Below are positions 26,997 to 37,500 of a DNA stretch of 64,000 bases, piece by piece; position 1 is the first letter of the stretch; each line of letters begins with the position of its first letter. The translations under genes and the position numbers were made by a program. The stretch comes from Aphanothece sp. CMT-3BRIN-NPC111 (GTDB taxonomy: Bacteria > Cyanobacteriota > Cyanobacteriia > Cyanobacteriales > JAHHGU01), in NCBI GenBank assembly GCA_019359765.1, contig JAHHGU010000002.1:62001-126000 (forward strand), written 5' to 3'. Under the pieces are notes generated by a model that worked only from the letters and a program-made list of their open reading frames with translations, was not told where the DNA came from and made no database searches.

Positions 26997-27245
26997 AAAC
27001 CTACTTATCCTAAGGGGCGTAACTGAGTCGGCTCTTTGAAGAACCCTGGGGAGTAAACACTTTAATATTTATATACAATTTTTGATTTTTGTACATTTTG
27101 TCATAGCACAAGCTAGTGCCTACCGCCTATATTAAGGGGCAGATAGACAGAGAGAAAAGTTGTATTACTCATCTCCTCTGCATTTTGTAACTAGTGGGAA
27201 ACGCAGACCTTTACTAGCATCTGGCTTCTGGCGGGCAATAATTCT

Positions 27246-27560
27246 TCAGCGTATGGGAACCCCGACGGAACGCAGCAGTTTCCGCACATTGAGCAGGAAA
27301 ACTAATTCCCGCACTTTGGGAGGTAGCTCAGAGTTTTGTGGCCCAGTTTGCAGCTGAAGTTGCAACTGAGCATACTCAGCTGCTGTGAGGGGTTTGCCGT
27401 CAATGGGCGATCGCGCTTCTGTAATAATCTCTGTCCGCAATATTTCCTCTGGGACATCCTCCGGGGGGGGCAACCCTAAAGCTTCCTGCACCCCTATCGA
27501 CATTAACCCCATCAATACGCCCGTACCAGCACTTATACCCCGTAAGAGAATGCGCTTCAT
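27246..27560 (-). CDS. Small secreted protein, conserved hypothetical
   Basis: Start MKRILLRGISAGTG at 27560 gives 104 residues; AAAGGA lies 11 bases before it. The frame is open 23 codons further upstream, but that part is unlike a signal. A signal peptide (about residues 1-30, GVLMGLMSIGVQEALG) is followed by a short polar domain containing EEILRTEIITEARSPIDGKP and a helical end (PPKVRELVFLLNVRKLLRSVG). It looks like the small exported proteins often seen in cyanobacteria. I cannot assign a function. Confidence 0.65.
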   Translation of the reverse strand: MKRILLRGISAGTGVLMGLMSIGVQEALGLPPPEDVPEEILRTEIITEARSPIDGKPLTAAEYAQLQLQLQTGPQNSELPPKVRELVFLLNVRKLLRSVGVPIR

Positions 27561-28175
27561 TGGGTTTAGCATCCTTTTTTCGGTTGAAAACCCCGCCCTT
27601 TGTGAGCGGCTTTGTGTTATTATTATCACTAATAAGGTAATAAGTACCGCAATTAACGCCTGAGTTGCTAATTGAAAGACCCTTAAGCATCAACAGTAAG
27701 ACCTACGGGGAAATTAAGTTTAGTAAGGTTGGCCCCTGGCCACCGTTTCTAGTTGCGGCTTCCAGTTTAAATAGGTTAGTGCTACGTTAGGGACTTTTTA
27801 CTGAGTTCGTCACCAAAAACTACATAAAAATAATTTGGTTAGGAGCGTGCGTAAGCGCTAACCCAATATTTAATAGTTAATTCCGAAGCGGCGGTGCCGA
27901 TTTTCCTCCTACTCCTAGAGGAGGTGGGCTTCCCCGCCGCGACCTCTACAACTAGCCATCGCCAGTCTTTAATAAATGACTTGGCTAGAGCTATCATGCC
28001 CAAGTAATTCCCTAACCTCGGTAACCCGATCAACGAAAGCTGGCAATATATTGGGGAAGCGCTTGGTCACCAGAGCAATACACTTCCTAAACACCAGCTT
28101 CTTGATTTAGGGATCTCGATCCTCTAGGAGTAAGCTTCTACCCAGAGCCAAGGCAAAAAGCAAACAACCGCTTTC
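27561..28175. other. 615-base spacer, possible transposon-end relic
   Basis: No solid gene. Hairpins CCTCCTACTCCTAGAGGAGG (about 27905-27925) and TTGGTTAG...CTAACCCAA (about 27835-27866) occur. The minus-strand frame ending at 27839 reads VEVAAGKPTSSRSRRKIGTA, which could be a decayed TnpB tail, but this is weak. Confidence 0.3.
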
Positions 28176-28409
28176 TTAAGGGCTGGTGGTAGGCGAGCCA
28201 CCAGGCGAGGTGGTAGGTGAACCACCAGGTGAGGTAGTAGGTGAGTCAGTGGGCGAGCTAGCGGGTGAGTCAGCCGGGGAGCTACCGGAAGTAGGGCTAG
28301 TAGTTGCTTCGCCTCCACCTCCACCAGCGTCATTGTTACAAGCTCCCAGAGTCGTAGACAAACCCACGCCCAAGCCAAGAATCAAAGCCAAACTAATTAA
28401 TTTCTTCAT
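28176..28409 (-). CDS. Small lipoprotein with Ser/Pro/Thr repeats
   Basis: Start MKKLISLALILGLGVG at 28409 has GAGGAG just upstream. The 77-residue product has a lipoprotein signal with the lipobox LGAC, then a low-complexity tail of Gly, Ser, Pro and Thr ending in tandem TTSPGGSP units. After lipidation only about 55 disordered residues would remain outside the membrane. DNA under the tail is tandemly repeated, so copy number may vary between strains. Function unknown; such proteins are common in cyanobacteria. Confidence 0.75.
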   Translation of the reverse strand: MKKLISLALILGLGVGLSTTLGACNNDAGGGGGEATTSPTSGSSPADSPASSPTDSPTTSPGGSPTTSPGGSPTTSP

Positions 28410-28822
28410 ACACTCCTCTCTCACGAATAGCGGCAACATATAGCGTGCGCTAGTTAATTACTTTTAACATAACTAACGGCTTTTAATTCTATCTCTTGAG
28501 AATGAAGTTTCACAGTACCCGGAAAAAAGTTGCCCCCTCGCTGATGGCAGGGTAAGTTTGGGTCGGCGGGGTATGTTAATTGTTAACTGTCAACGGTTAG
28601 CCGGGGGAGTGAGCTAGTGTACTTCATCTACCTGCAAACTGCTGTAAATGCACAGCAGCTTAGCTGTGGAAACAAAACTCCTTTCTATGGATGAGAATCA
28701 TCCGATGATAGTATGGGGTCAATTTATTAGTCTTGTTGAAGCGTTGTTGCTTTTCGATTCCTGCTGGTGTCTATCGGCGGCTAATTGCTGCTAAAGACTT
28801 GTTAGAAGTGCTGGTGAAGCCT
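28410..28822. other. Intergenic region upstream of the ftsL-like/ftsI pair
   Basis: No gene. Small palindromes (TAGCGTGCGCTA at 28441; GTTAATTGTTAAC near 28575) and an inverted GCTGT...ACAGC pair could be regulatory, but no consensus operator is recognised. An in-frame TTG at 28733 would extend the next gene by 30 codons. Confidence 0.3.
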
Positions 28823-29335
28823 ATGTCTGTTGCTCGTCAATCTGTTATTGATCCCCGACGCCGGTCTAGAAGACTAGCTGTATCCCCTCAGCGAAGGAAA
28901 GCGATCGCACCACAGCCGCACCTCTTAGGCGTCCGCTCTAGAACTCGTGACGTGGGCGTAGAAAGCCTGCCTAATTCCCAGGTCAAGCCAGTTTGGTTGC
29001 GATCGCTACTAATCTTGCAGCGCGGCTCCGATCCGTTGGCGTTCTTTCTCGTTGCCGCCACGCTGGGAATTTATGCTTGGACAGTGTATACCCAGAAGTT
29101 GTGGACGCAAGAGTACACTAAACTGGAAAACTTACAACGCCAAGAGCGGCAAATGACGGCGGCGAATGAAGTTATGAAAAATCAGTTGGCGAAACTTGCT
29201 GAAAAACCAAACACTGGTTTGGTTCCCCCAAGCCCAGCTAACACGCTCTTTCTCCCACCAGCGCCCCAGCGAAGTACTGCTCAGACAGCTACCCCTAGCC
29301 CGGAGCCAGCACCAAGCACTCCGATGGGGTACTAA
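28823..29335 (+). CDS. FtsL-like bitopic membrane protein preceding ftsI
   Basis: 170 residues from ATG 28823. The layout is a basic, disordered N-terminus (about 80 residues), one transmembrane helix (DPLAFFLVAATLGIYAWTVYT), a short coiled coil (LENLQRQERQMTAANEVMKNQLAKL) and a Pro-rich tail. This topology and the position 37 bases before ftsI are those of FtsL-type divisome proteins, which recruit and activate the septal synthase. Sequence similarity is too low to be certain by eye. Confidence 0.7.
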   Translation: MSVARQSVIDPRRRSRRLAVSPQRRKAIAPQPHLLGVRSRTRDVGVESLPNSQVKPVWLRSLLILQRGSDPLAFFLVAATLGIYAWTVYTQKLWTQEYTKLENLQRQERQMTAANEVMKNQLAKLAEKPNTGLVPPSPANTLFLPPAPQRSTAQTATPSPEPAPSTPMGY

Positions 29336-29372
29336 TGGTTAGTTAGTAGTAGTTCACTTCAGGAGCTTGATA

Positions 29373-31184
29373 ATGGCCTCCTCTGTTCCTCCCTCAGAGC
29401 GCTGGAAGCGCAAGCGGCGTCCATCCAGAGGACGCCAGCAAACATTGCGGGAAGGACAGCACGCCGCCCCAGAGCCGCGACGCTCGGCATTCCCCTTTGC
29501 TTCTGTCAGGCTAATACTCGTTTGGGCCGTGATGCTCGCAGGCGGTTTAGGGATGGCAGTAAATTTATATAGGCTGCAAGTTGTTAGCTATCCTGGGCTA
29601 CTGCAAAAAGCGCGCCAGCAGCAAGCTGTAACTTTGCGTCCCTTTGTCCCCCGGCGTCCCATTGTGGACAGAAGCGGCAACGTGTTAGCGATAGACCAGC
29701 CCAGCTATACGCTGTACGCCCACCCGAAGCTCTTCAAGACGTCCAAGCAGGAAATTGCTGCTCTTCTGGCTCCAATTATTGGGCGATCGCCCGATGAGCT
29801 GGCAGCCCAGTTCAATCAGAAAAATAGCGGTCTTCGGATTGCCTACGCCCTTAGAGAAGATGTGGCTGACCGGGTTGCCAGGCTACAAACTGATGGCTTG
29901 GAGCTGATTGAGCAATACTCCCGTCTTTATCCCCAGCAGGATCTGGCGGCAGATGTCGTCGGCTATGTGGATACGAACCATCGCGGACAAGCAGGGGTGG
30001 AATATAGTCAGGAGAAATTACTTGAACGCGCTGTCCGCACTCTCCGCCTCAGCCGCTCCGGTGACGGCTCGCTAATGCCGGATCATGTGCCAAAAGGATT
30101 CCTGCACGTTGATGACGTGCAATTGCAACTAACTCTTGATAGCCGCCTGCAAAGGTCGGCTCGCTTGGCTCTTAAGCAACAAATCAAGCATTTCGATGCC
30201 AAGCGCGGCGCTGTCATCGTTATGGACGCCCAAGATGGTTCCCTGCTAGCACTGGTTTCAGAGCCGAGCTACAACCCCAATGAGTACTCCAAGTCCGATG
30301 TTGGGCTATTTAAAAACTGGGCGCTGGCAGACGTGTATGAACCAGGTTCGACGTTTAAGCCGCTGAATGTGGCGATCGCACTAGAAGCAGGTGCCATAAA
30401 ACCTGATAGCGTGTTCAACGACCCAGGTCATATTAAGGTAGGCGGCTGGCCGATTAAAAACGCTGAGGAGAACCATCAGGGTGTGCTAAATATTGCTCAG
30501 ATTTTGCAATATTCCAGCAACGTTGGCATGGTGCAAATTATGCAACAGTTAAAGCCGGAAGTTTACTATGGCTGGCTGGAAAGACTGGGGCTAGGGCAAA
30601 CCGTTGGTATTGACCTGCCCTTTGAATCACCAGGGCAGATAAAAAGCCAAGAGCAGTTTACAACTTCCCCCATTGAACCCGCCACTACCTCCTTTGGTCA
30701 GGGCTTTTCCCTGACCCCCATTCAACTGGTGACTCTGCATGCAGCTTTAGCAAATGGGGGCAAATTGGTGACGCCTCATGTGGTGCGGGGGCTATTCGAT
30801 ACGCAGGGGCAAGTCTACTGGCAGCCCAGCCTCCCAGCACCACGACCGATCTTCTCCCCAGGGACAACCCAGAAGGTCTTAGAAATGATGGAAACCGTGG
30901 TAAAAGATGGTACTGGAGAACCAGCAAAAATTCCCGGCTTTAGGATTGGGGGTAAAACTGGCACTGCTCAGAAAGCTAGTCCCCGGGGCGGTTACCACAG
31001 CAATGCCAAAATCACCAGTTTTGTAGGCATCTTGCCTGTGGGTAGTTCCCACCGCTATGTAGTTTTGGCGGTGGTGGATGAACCCAAGGGCAATGTATTT
31101 GGTTCAACAGTAGCAGCACCGATTGTGAAATCGGTGATGGAAGCGTTAATTACAATTGAGCGAATTCCGCCAAGTGAAAAATAG
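29373..31184 (+). CDS. ftsI: Septal peptidoglycan transpeptidase FtsI (class B PBP)
   Basis: ATG 29373 is preferred over the earlier start at 29367 because AGGAG lies seven bases before it. The 603-residue protein has a basic cytoplasmic tail, one membrane anchor (about 45-67), a dimerisation domain (RRPIVDRSGNVLAIDQPSY) and a transpeptidase domain. The active motifs are all present: SxxK in YEPGSTFKPLN, SxN in YSSNVGM and KTGT in GGKTGTAQK. It crosslinks septal peptidoglycan in cell division. The upstream FtsL-like gene supports FtsI over the elongation PBP2. Confidence 0.92.
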   Translation: MASSVPPSERWKRKRRPSRGRQQTLREGQHAAPEPRRSAFPFASVRLILVWAVMLAGGLGMAVNLYRLQVVSYPGLLQKARQQQAVTLRPFVPRRPIVDRSGNVLAIDQPSYTLYAHPKLFKTSKQEIAALLAPIIGRSPDELAAQFNQKNSGLRIAYALREDVADRVARLQTDGLELIEQYSRLYPQQDLAADVVGYVDTNHRGQAGVEYSQEKLLERAVRTLRLSRSGDGSLMPDHVPKGFLHVDDVQLQLTLDSRLQRSARLALKQQIKHFDAKRGAVIVMDAQDGSLLALVSEPSYNPNEYSKSDVGLFKNWALADVYEPGSTFKPLNVAIALEAGAIKPDSVFNDPGHIKVGGWPIKNAEENHQGVLNIAQILQYSSNVGMVQIMQQLKPEVYYGWLERLGLGQTVGIDLPFESPGQIKSQEQFTTSPIEPATTSFGQGFSLTPIQLVTLHAALANGGKLVTPHVVRGLFDTQGQVYWQPSLPAPRPIFSPGTTQKVLEMMETVVKDGTGEPAKIPGFRIGGKTGTAQKASPRGGYHSNAKITSFVGILPVGSSHRYVVLAVVDEPKGNVFGSTVAAPIVKSVMEALITIERIPPSEK

Positions 31185-31472
31185 AATTACTAATTATCGA
31201 AAAACTGGGTCTAAAACCTCGTCCACTTCGACAGGCTCAGTGCGTCGCTTCCAGGACGGCTTTTGGTACAATAGGGATGTGGAAGGGTAATTAACCACTT
31301 AAAAAACCCGATTGCTACCTAACACGTAGACGCTGCACCGAGACCGCCTGAATAAGTGCGGGTTCTACTTTGTTGTTCCGGCTTCTACGTTTTTGTAGTC
31401 CCGATTTTGGTAAAAGATTCACGGGAACCGGACGAACAGCATTGTACAGACGCGAAATTTCGCGTCTCTTAA
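31185..31472. repeat. Spacer with repeat fragments and a GAGACG-type hairpin
   Basis: The piece CTTCGACAGGCTCAGTGCG (about 31228-31246) is a motif seen in intergenic repeats of many bacteria. The hairpin AGACGCGAAATTTCGCGTCT (31448-31467) abuts the break point of the lemA relic. No gene is seen. Confidence 0.5.
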
Positions 31473-31778
31473 GTTGCAAATACTCAACCAGAAAAAGTTG
31501 CAGCAATGGCACAAGTCTCTCAAGCCATTGAAGGCTTTAAAGACTACGCAGCTTCAAACCCCCAATTGCAATCTTCTCAGGCTTTCACGAATCTTCAGTA
31601 CGAGCTAGCGGGTACTGAAAATCGCATTGCTGTAGAGAGAATGCGCTATAACCAGACAGTTGGAGCCTACAATCAAAACGTGCAAATGTTTCCCAACTCC
31701 TTGATAGCTGGGATTTCGGGCCTTAAGACTAAACCTTTCTTTAAAGCCGAAACAGCGGAAACCCCTAAGATCAATTAA
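31473..31778 (+). pseudogene. LemA family protein, C-terminal remnant
   Basis: The frame opens right after a GAGACG-type hairpin and reads as the second half of LemA: NPQLQSSQAFTNLQYELAG, TENRIAVERMRYNQTVGAY and a hydrophobic end, FPNSLIAGISGLK. The N-terminal membrane anchor and first helices are missing. Full LemA proteins are about 180-200 residues; only about 100 remain. ATG 31506 could still start translation of 90 residues, but without the anchor it is probably non-functional. Confidence 0.75.
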
Positions 31779-31800
31779 GAGGAATTAGAGTTTTAGGGTT

Positions 31801-33156
31801 GTGGCTTTAAAAATCGGTTTACTAGGATTAGGGACGGTAGGTACAGGAACAGCGCAGATTTTGCTGGACTCCCAAGGGCGTCATCCGCTGCTGCAAGAGA
31901 TAGAAATTCACCGGGTAGGGGTGCGATCGCCCGATAAACCGCGCTCTGTGCAACTGCCAGATGGTGTAATCACAACGGACTTGGAGGCTATTGTCACCGA
32001 CCCGACGGTGGATATTGTGGTGGAATTGCTGGGGGGGTTAGAACCAGCGCGATCGCTCATCCTTAAAGCAATTGTCGGTGGCAAGCATGTAGTAACAGCC
32101 AATAAAGCCGTAATTGCCCGCTACGGTGATGAGATTTACACTGCTGCTAACAAAGCAGGAGTTTATGTTTTGCTAGAGGCAGCAGTGGGCGGCGGTATTC
32201 CAGTGATTCAACCCCTAAAGCAGTCGTTGGGGGTAAATCGCATTCACGCCATCACCGGGATCATCAACGGCACCACTAACTACATCCTGACTCGTATGCA
32301 AACCGAGAAAGGTGAATTTGCCGATATTCTGGCAGATGCCCAGCAGCTAGGTTACGCTGAGGCCGATCCCACCGCAGATATTGACGGTTTGGATGCCGCA
32401 GATAAGATTGCGATTCTGGCTTCCCTGGCTTTTGGGGGACGGATTAAGCTGCAAGATATCTATTGTGAGGGGATTCGCAAAGTTAGCGCTACAGATATTG
32501 CCTATGCGGAAAAGCTAGGGTTTACGATTAAACTGCTAGCAAGAGCTTCGCGATATGAACCGGCAGCAGATAATACCCCAGAGGCGCTACAGGTGAGAGT
32601 TCATCCCACCCTTGTACCACAGACACACCCCCTAGCTAGTATCAGCGGTGTTTACAACGCTATTTTCGTAGAAGGGGAACCGATTGGGCAGGTGATGTTC
32701 TACGGACGAGGTGCTGGTGCTGGACCAACTGCTAGTGCGGTAGTGTCGGATATTTTAAACATTGCTGGTGTCCTCAAGACTAAAGAAGCTGGGACTCAAA
32801 AGTCAGTTCAATCCAAAATCCAAAATCCAAAATCTAAAATTGATACGCTGCATCCGCTCTTAAGCTGTTCTCATCAGCACTACTGTGCGATCGCGCCAAT
32901 GAATGAGCTAGTTACACGGTTTTACGCTCGCTTTCTCACACAAGACCGTCCCGGCGTCATTGGCAAGTTGGGCACCTGCTTTGGGAATCACAGCGTTAGT
33001 CTAGAATCTATTGTGCAGACAGGCCTCCAGGGCGAACTGGCGGAAATAGTCGTTGTGACTCATGACGTGCGTGAAGGCAACTTTAGACAAGCTCTAGATG
33101 AGATTAATAGTCTAGATGCTATAGACAGCATTCCCAGCATCCTACGAGTCCTTTGA
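31801..33156 (+). CDS. hom: Homoserine dehydrogenase
   Basis: Starts at GTG 31801 with the Rossmann motif LLGLGTVGTGTAQIL. The 451-residue enzyme reduces aspartate semialdehyde to homoserine for threonine and methionine synthesis. It has an NAD(P) domain, the catalytic domain with the family signature (AEADPTADIDGLDAADKIAIL; catalytic Lys region ANKAVIA) and a C-terminal ACT domain (DRPGVIGKLGTCFGNHSVSL) for feedback control. Between catalytic and ACT domains, a stretch encoded by tandem AATCCAA heptads (32808-32843) gives SVQSKIQNPKSKID, apparently a repeat insertion tolerated in the linker. Confidence 0.95.
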   Translation: MALKIGLLGLGTVGTGTAQILLDSQGRHPLLQEIEIHRVGVRSPDKPRSVQLPDGVITTDLEAIVTDPTVDIVVELLGGLEPARSLILKAIVGGKHVVTANKAVIARYGDEIYTAANKAGVYVLLEAAVGGGIPVIQPLKQSLGVNRIHAITGIINGTTNYILTRMQTEKGEFADILADAQQLGYAEADPTADIDGLDAADKIAILASLAFGGRIKLQDIYCEGIRKVSATDIAYAEKLGFTIKLLARASRYEPAADNTPEALQVRVHPTLVPQTHPLASISGVYNAIFVEGEPIGQVMFYGRGAGAGPTASAVVSDILNIAGVLKTKEAGTQKSVQSKIQNPKSKIDTLHPLLSCSHQHYCAIAPMNELVTRFYARFLTQDRPGVIGKLGTCFGNHSVSLESIVQTGLQGELAEIVVVTHDVREGNFRQALDEINSLDAIDSIPSILRVL

Positions 33157-33225
33157 AACACATAGAACTTACGCAAGTGCTTCAAGAGTCATCTGTTCTA
33201 AAGGGTAAGGGGAAAAGGTAGGTTT

Positions 33226-33326
33226 TATAACAGTGACCATAATGGAAGAGTGACAATAGACCTCACCCCCCATGCACGGATAGTAGAGACGCCCTACCAG
33301 GGCGTCTCTACTGAAGGATTGCTATA
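33226..33326 (+). repeat. MITE-like repeat copy with GAGACG hairpin
   Basis: A well-preserved forward copy of the TATAGCA family: TATAACAGTGACCATAATGG at the left, the hairpin TAGAGACGCCCT-ACC-AGGGCGTCTCTA (33284-33310) and the right end GAAGGATTGCTATA. A partial CTTACGCA-type end precedes it at 33167. Confidence 0.75.
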
Positions 33327-33394
33327 AGTAATTGAAAATGGTGCAAGATAGCAGATATATAAGCCTGATAAATCCTGAACAATAGGAGGAACCT

Positions 33395-34075
33395 ATGACA
33401 ATTAAGGTTATCGGTGCGGGTTTCGGAAGAACAGGAACGCTCTCGCTTAAAAAAGCGTTGGAAGAACTTGGCTTTAGTAAGTGCTACCACATGGTAGAAC
33501 TTCTCGAACATCCGGAACATGTAACCTTTTGGGAAAACGCGAGCCAGGAAAAGCCTGTTGACTGGGACACTCTATTTAAGGGTTACCAAGCGACCGTGGA
33601 TTTTCCTGGCTACCGCTACTACCGTCAACTGATGCAGCACTACCCTGACGCCAAGGTACTATTAAGTATTCGAGATCCAGAATCCTGGTATGAAAGTACC
33701 TTGAACACCATTTTTAAGGTAGAGCCAAAGGGCTTGCAGAAGCTCAAGATAACTTTGCAGCTTCCCTTCTCCCCCAGATTACGGCGTCTTATTCGTATGT
33801 TCCGCTTGACAAAGGATGTTTGGCAAAGGGACTTTCAAGGGAAGTTTTCAGATAAGCAGCACGCACTCAAAGTTTTCGACCAACACATTGAGGAGGTCAA
33901 GCGCGTTGTCCTACCAGAGCGACTCCTTGTTTATCAGGTAAAGGAGGGTTGGAAACCATTATGTCGCTTCCTAGATGTACCTGTTCCCGATCAACCATTC
34001 CCTCATCTCAACGATAGGGTTACATTTCAACAAGTATCACAACAACTTTTAAACAAGAAATCCCACCAACCATAA
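33395..34075 (+). CDS. Sulfotransferase-family P-loop protein
   Basis: A strong Shine-Dalgarno (AGGAGG) lies five bases before ATG 33395. The 226-residue protein has the PAPS-binding-type P-loop GAGFGRTGTLSLKKALEELG. It continues with the pattern of the Sulfotransfer_4 (PF17784) family: GYQATVDFPGYRYYRQLMQ, VLLSIRDPESWYESTLNT and VYQVKEGWKPLCRFLDV. Such proteins may sulfate small molecules or glycans, but substrate and activity are untested for most members. It stands alone. Confidence 0.85.
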   Translation: MTIKVIGAGFGRTGTLSLKKALEELGFSKCYHMVELLEHPEHVTFWENASQEKPVDWDTLFKGYQATVDFPGYRYYRQLMQHYPDAKVLLSIRDPESWYESTLNTIFKVEPKGLQKLKITLQLPFSPRLRRLIRMFRLTKDVWQRDFQGKFSDKQHALKVFDQHIEEVKRVVLPERLLVYQVKEGWKPLCRFLDVPVPDQPFPHLNDRVTFQQVSQQLLNKKSHQP

Positions 34076-34517
34076 AGATAAAGTAGTTGTCCTTAATTTA
34101 GGTACTACTTCAGTAGCTATTTTGTGGATACCATAGCTTTAGCTTAAGAGCAACTATAGCAATCCCATATTCAGTAAGTTTACTTACTTAAACTAAAAAT
34201 TCATGCTGAGAAAGGCTTTTATCTCGAATCAAGGTATATCTATTATTTACAAGGGTTTCAGGCTTTTTTGTGCAATTAACCCCTTGGTATTATCTGGAGA
34301 GAGCTTGAAAGTGTTTAGCTGCTAGAAAATGTCTAAACCTAGATAACAAATTAAAGCTGCTGAAACGCTGGATTTTTAAAGTTATAAATTTAAGCTTTTT
34401 AATACGTGCTTTGTTTTCTTGTTATTTTTTATCAGCACACTAAGTGCAGAAAAAAGTTATTTCTAGATAATAAGAATAAGTAGTTCAATATTCTAATTTA
34501 ATATAGGCTATAAACAG
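34076..34517. other. AT-rich leader of the giant kinase gene, nothing recognised
   Basis: A 442-base AT-rich stretch without a gene or a clear repeat. It probably holds the promoter and a long 5' leader for the downstream kinase. Confidence 0.4.
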
Positions 34518-37500
34518 ATGACAGAGCTTTCAGAGTACGAAATTATCAAATCTATAAGTCAAGAAAAAGAAAATAAAATTTATCGCGTAATAAAGCAGCA
34601 AGATAGCCGGACATTTCTGCTAAAAATTATAGACAATAAATCTTTAGATGCTACAAAAATAGAACAGCTAAATCAAGACTATAGCAAAATTAATAATTTA
34701 CAAATAGAGCAAGTTATAAAAGTTTTATTTATAAAAGCTTTGGATAGCAGGATTATATTATTTTTGGAAGATTGGGGAGAGCAGACGCTTCACGAAGTTC
34801 TCATTTCTAAACCGCTGAACTTATGTAATTTTTTTTCTATAGCTATCCAGCTAGCCAGAACCATAGCTAAACTGCATCAAAATAAAATTATTCATAAAGA
34901 TATTAACTCTCATAACGTTCTCATAGATACTCAAACTCTTCAAGCCAAAATATTTCTATTTAGTGAAAACCAAACGCCCGACAATCCCGGACATATTGCA
35001 GGAAATCTTGCCTACATTTCACCAGAACAAACAGGTAGGATTAATCGCCGCCTCGACTACCGTAGCGATTTCTATTCTTTAGGCGTGACATTTTATGAAA
35101 TGTTAACTGGAAGGTTGCCCTATCAAGCTACCGATCCAATGGAATTAATTCATTGTCATATAGCTAAACAACCAGTAGTGCCACACCAGCTAGTGCCACA
35201 AATTCCTCCGGTGGTTTCTTCTCTCGTAATGAAGCTACTTGCTAAGGCTCCTGAAGATAGGTATCAAAATGCTAACGGACTCATAGCAGACTTGGAAAAT
35301 TGTCTGACTCAGCTACAGACATTTGGGAGTATTTCAGACTTCCCACTCGGTACGCAGGATATATCAAGTCAGCTGCAAATTCCGCAAAAACTCTATGGCC
35401 GCGAGGAAGAAGTCGAGCAACTGCTGGCAGTTTTTGAACGGGTAAGGCAAGGCGCAACCGAAATAATTTTAGTTTCTGGTTATTCCGGAATTGGCAAGTC
35501 GGTTTTAGTGAATGAGATTCATAAACCCACAGTAAAAGCGGGAGGATATTTCGTATTGGGCAAGTTTGAGGAGTTGAAGCGGAATATTCCTTATACCGCT
35601 TTGATTCAAGCTTTCTCCGACTTAGTAAGGCAGCTCCTAACAAAAAGTTATCAACAAATCCAAACTTGGAAACAGAAAATTTTAGAAGCTGTCGGTTCCA
35701 ATGGTCAGGTGATCATTAATGTTATTCCCCAAGTCGAACTAATTATAGGACAACAACCAGCGCTTCCTACTTTAGGCTCGGCGGAAAGCCAAAATCGCTT
35801 TAACTTAGTTTTTCAACAATTTATTGGTGTTTTTACCCGTCAAGAACACCCACTGGTCATTTTTTTAGACGATCTACAGTGGGCTGATTCCGCAACACTA
35901 AAGTTGATTAAACTACTGATGAGCGATCGCGCAGCGGGTGCGGAGCACCATCGCGATCGCCAATACCTGTTATTAATTGGAGCATATCGAGATTCGGAGA
36001 TAAATGCAACTCATCCATTAATGTCAGCCGTGGATGAAATTCAAAAATACGGTGTCAGAGTGAACACCATCCCACTCGAACCGCTAAATTTAACTCAAAT
36101 CAACCAATTAATTGCCGATACCCTCAAATGCGACACCGAGCGAACGCAGCCTTTGGCAAAACTAGTTTTAAATAAAACCAATGGCAATTCTTTTTTCTTA
36201 ATACAGTGGCTCAAAGCTATTTACCAAGAAAAGCTCTTATTCTTTGACTTTAACACGGGGCAATGGCAATGGGACATTGAGCAAATTAGCGATACGGCAA
36301 TAACGGATAATGTTGCCGATTTTATGCTTCAAAGAATTTGCTATCTAGACTATAAAACTCAAAACTTATTAAAATTAGCAGCTTGTTTGGGCAACCAATT
36401 CAATTTAGTAACTCTTGCTGATGTCTATAAAAAATCTATTTTAAATACAACATCTGAATTGAGGCAAGCAATTCAAATAGGCTTGTTGCTACCTATCAAA
36501 AATGCCTTTACCCCGGATGTGACTCAACTAACAGTTAAGTACAAATTTTTGCATGACCGAGTGCAGCAAGCAGCATACTCTCTCATTCCAGCCGAACAAA
36601 AAAAAGAAATTTACCTAAAAATAGGTCGAGTGCTGCTGAGAAATACTAGTATAGAAAAGCGAAAAGAGAACATATTTGATATTGTCAATCATTTCAATTA
36701 TGTAATTGAATTAATAAGCCAGCAACCGGAACGAGATGAATTGGCTTATCTGAATCTTATAGCGGGTCAGAAAGCTAAAGAAGAAACCGCATACGAACTC
36801 GCGCTCGCCTACTTAAAAATAGGTTTAGAACTTTTAGGGAGCGACAGTTGGCAGTCGCAATATGAGTTAACCATCTCTCTCTATCTAGAAACCATTGAAG
36901 CTGAATATCTAAATACTAATTTTGAGCGAGCAGAAATCATTTCTGAGGTAGCTTTAGTTCACGCTAAAACAACTCTGGAAAAAGTTAAAATATACGCTAA
37001 TAAAATTAAATCCTATATAGCCAAAACTGCTTTCAAGCAAGTCCTAGATACTGGAATGCAAGTTTTACAACTGTTAGAGGTACCTTTGTATAAAGAAGCA
37101 CCTCAACAGGACAATATTGAGGCGTTAATCGATTTGCCAAAAATGGCGGACTCCTCCCAAGAGGCAGCCATGGAGATTTTAATGCTGATTGTTCCCATTG
37201 CTTTTATTACTAAAAATCCGATAGGGCTATCTTTTGTATTTACAATGCTTTATCTGTGCCGTCAGTATGGTAATTCAATTCCAGGAATTTATGCTTATGC
37301 AATTTATGGAAGTGTTCTTTGTGGACCTCTAGCAGATATAGATTCAGGATATAAATTTTGTCAACTCGCTTTAAAACTATTGGATAAGTTTGATGCTAAA
37401 GAATTAAAATCTAAAGTGTACAGTATCCTTGGTGCTAATATTCTTCATTGGAAGCACCATGTAAAGGAAACTATAAACCCCCTAGAGCAGGCACTTCAAA

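Noticed and set aside
27839..28033. Minus-strand 64-residue frame ending VSAYARS
   Set aside because: It may be a decayed TnpB tail with its end hairpins, but no catalytic motif remains, so it is only mentioned under the spacer.
28186..28320. Regular short repeats resembling a CRISPR array
   Set aside because: They are tandem codons of the TTSPGGSP lipoprotein tail, with no spacers.
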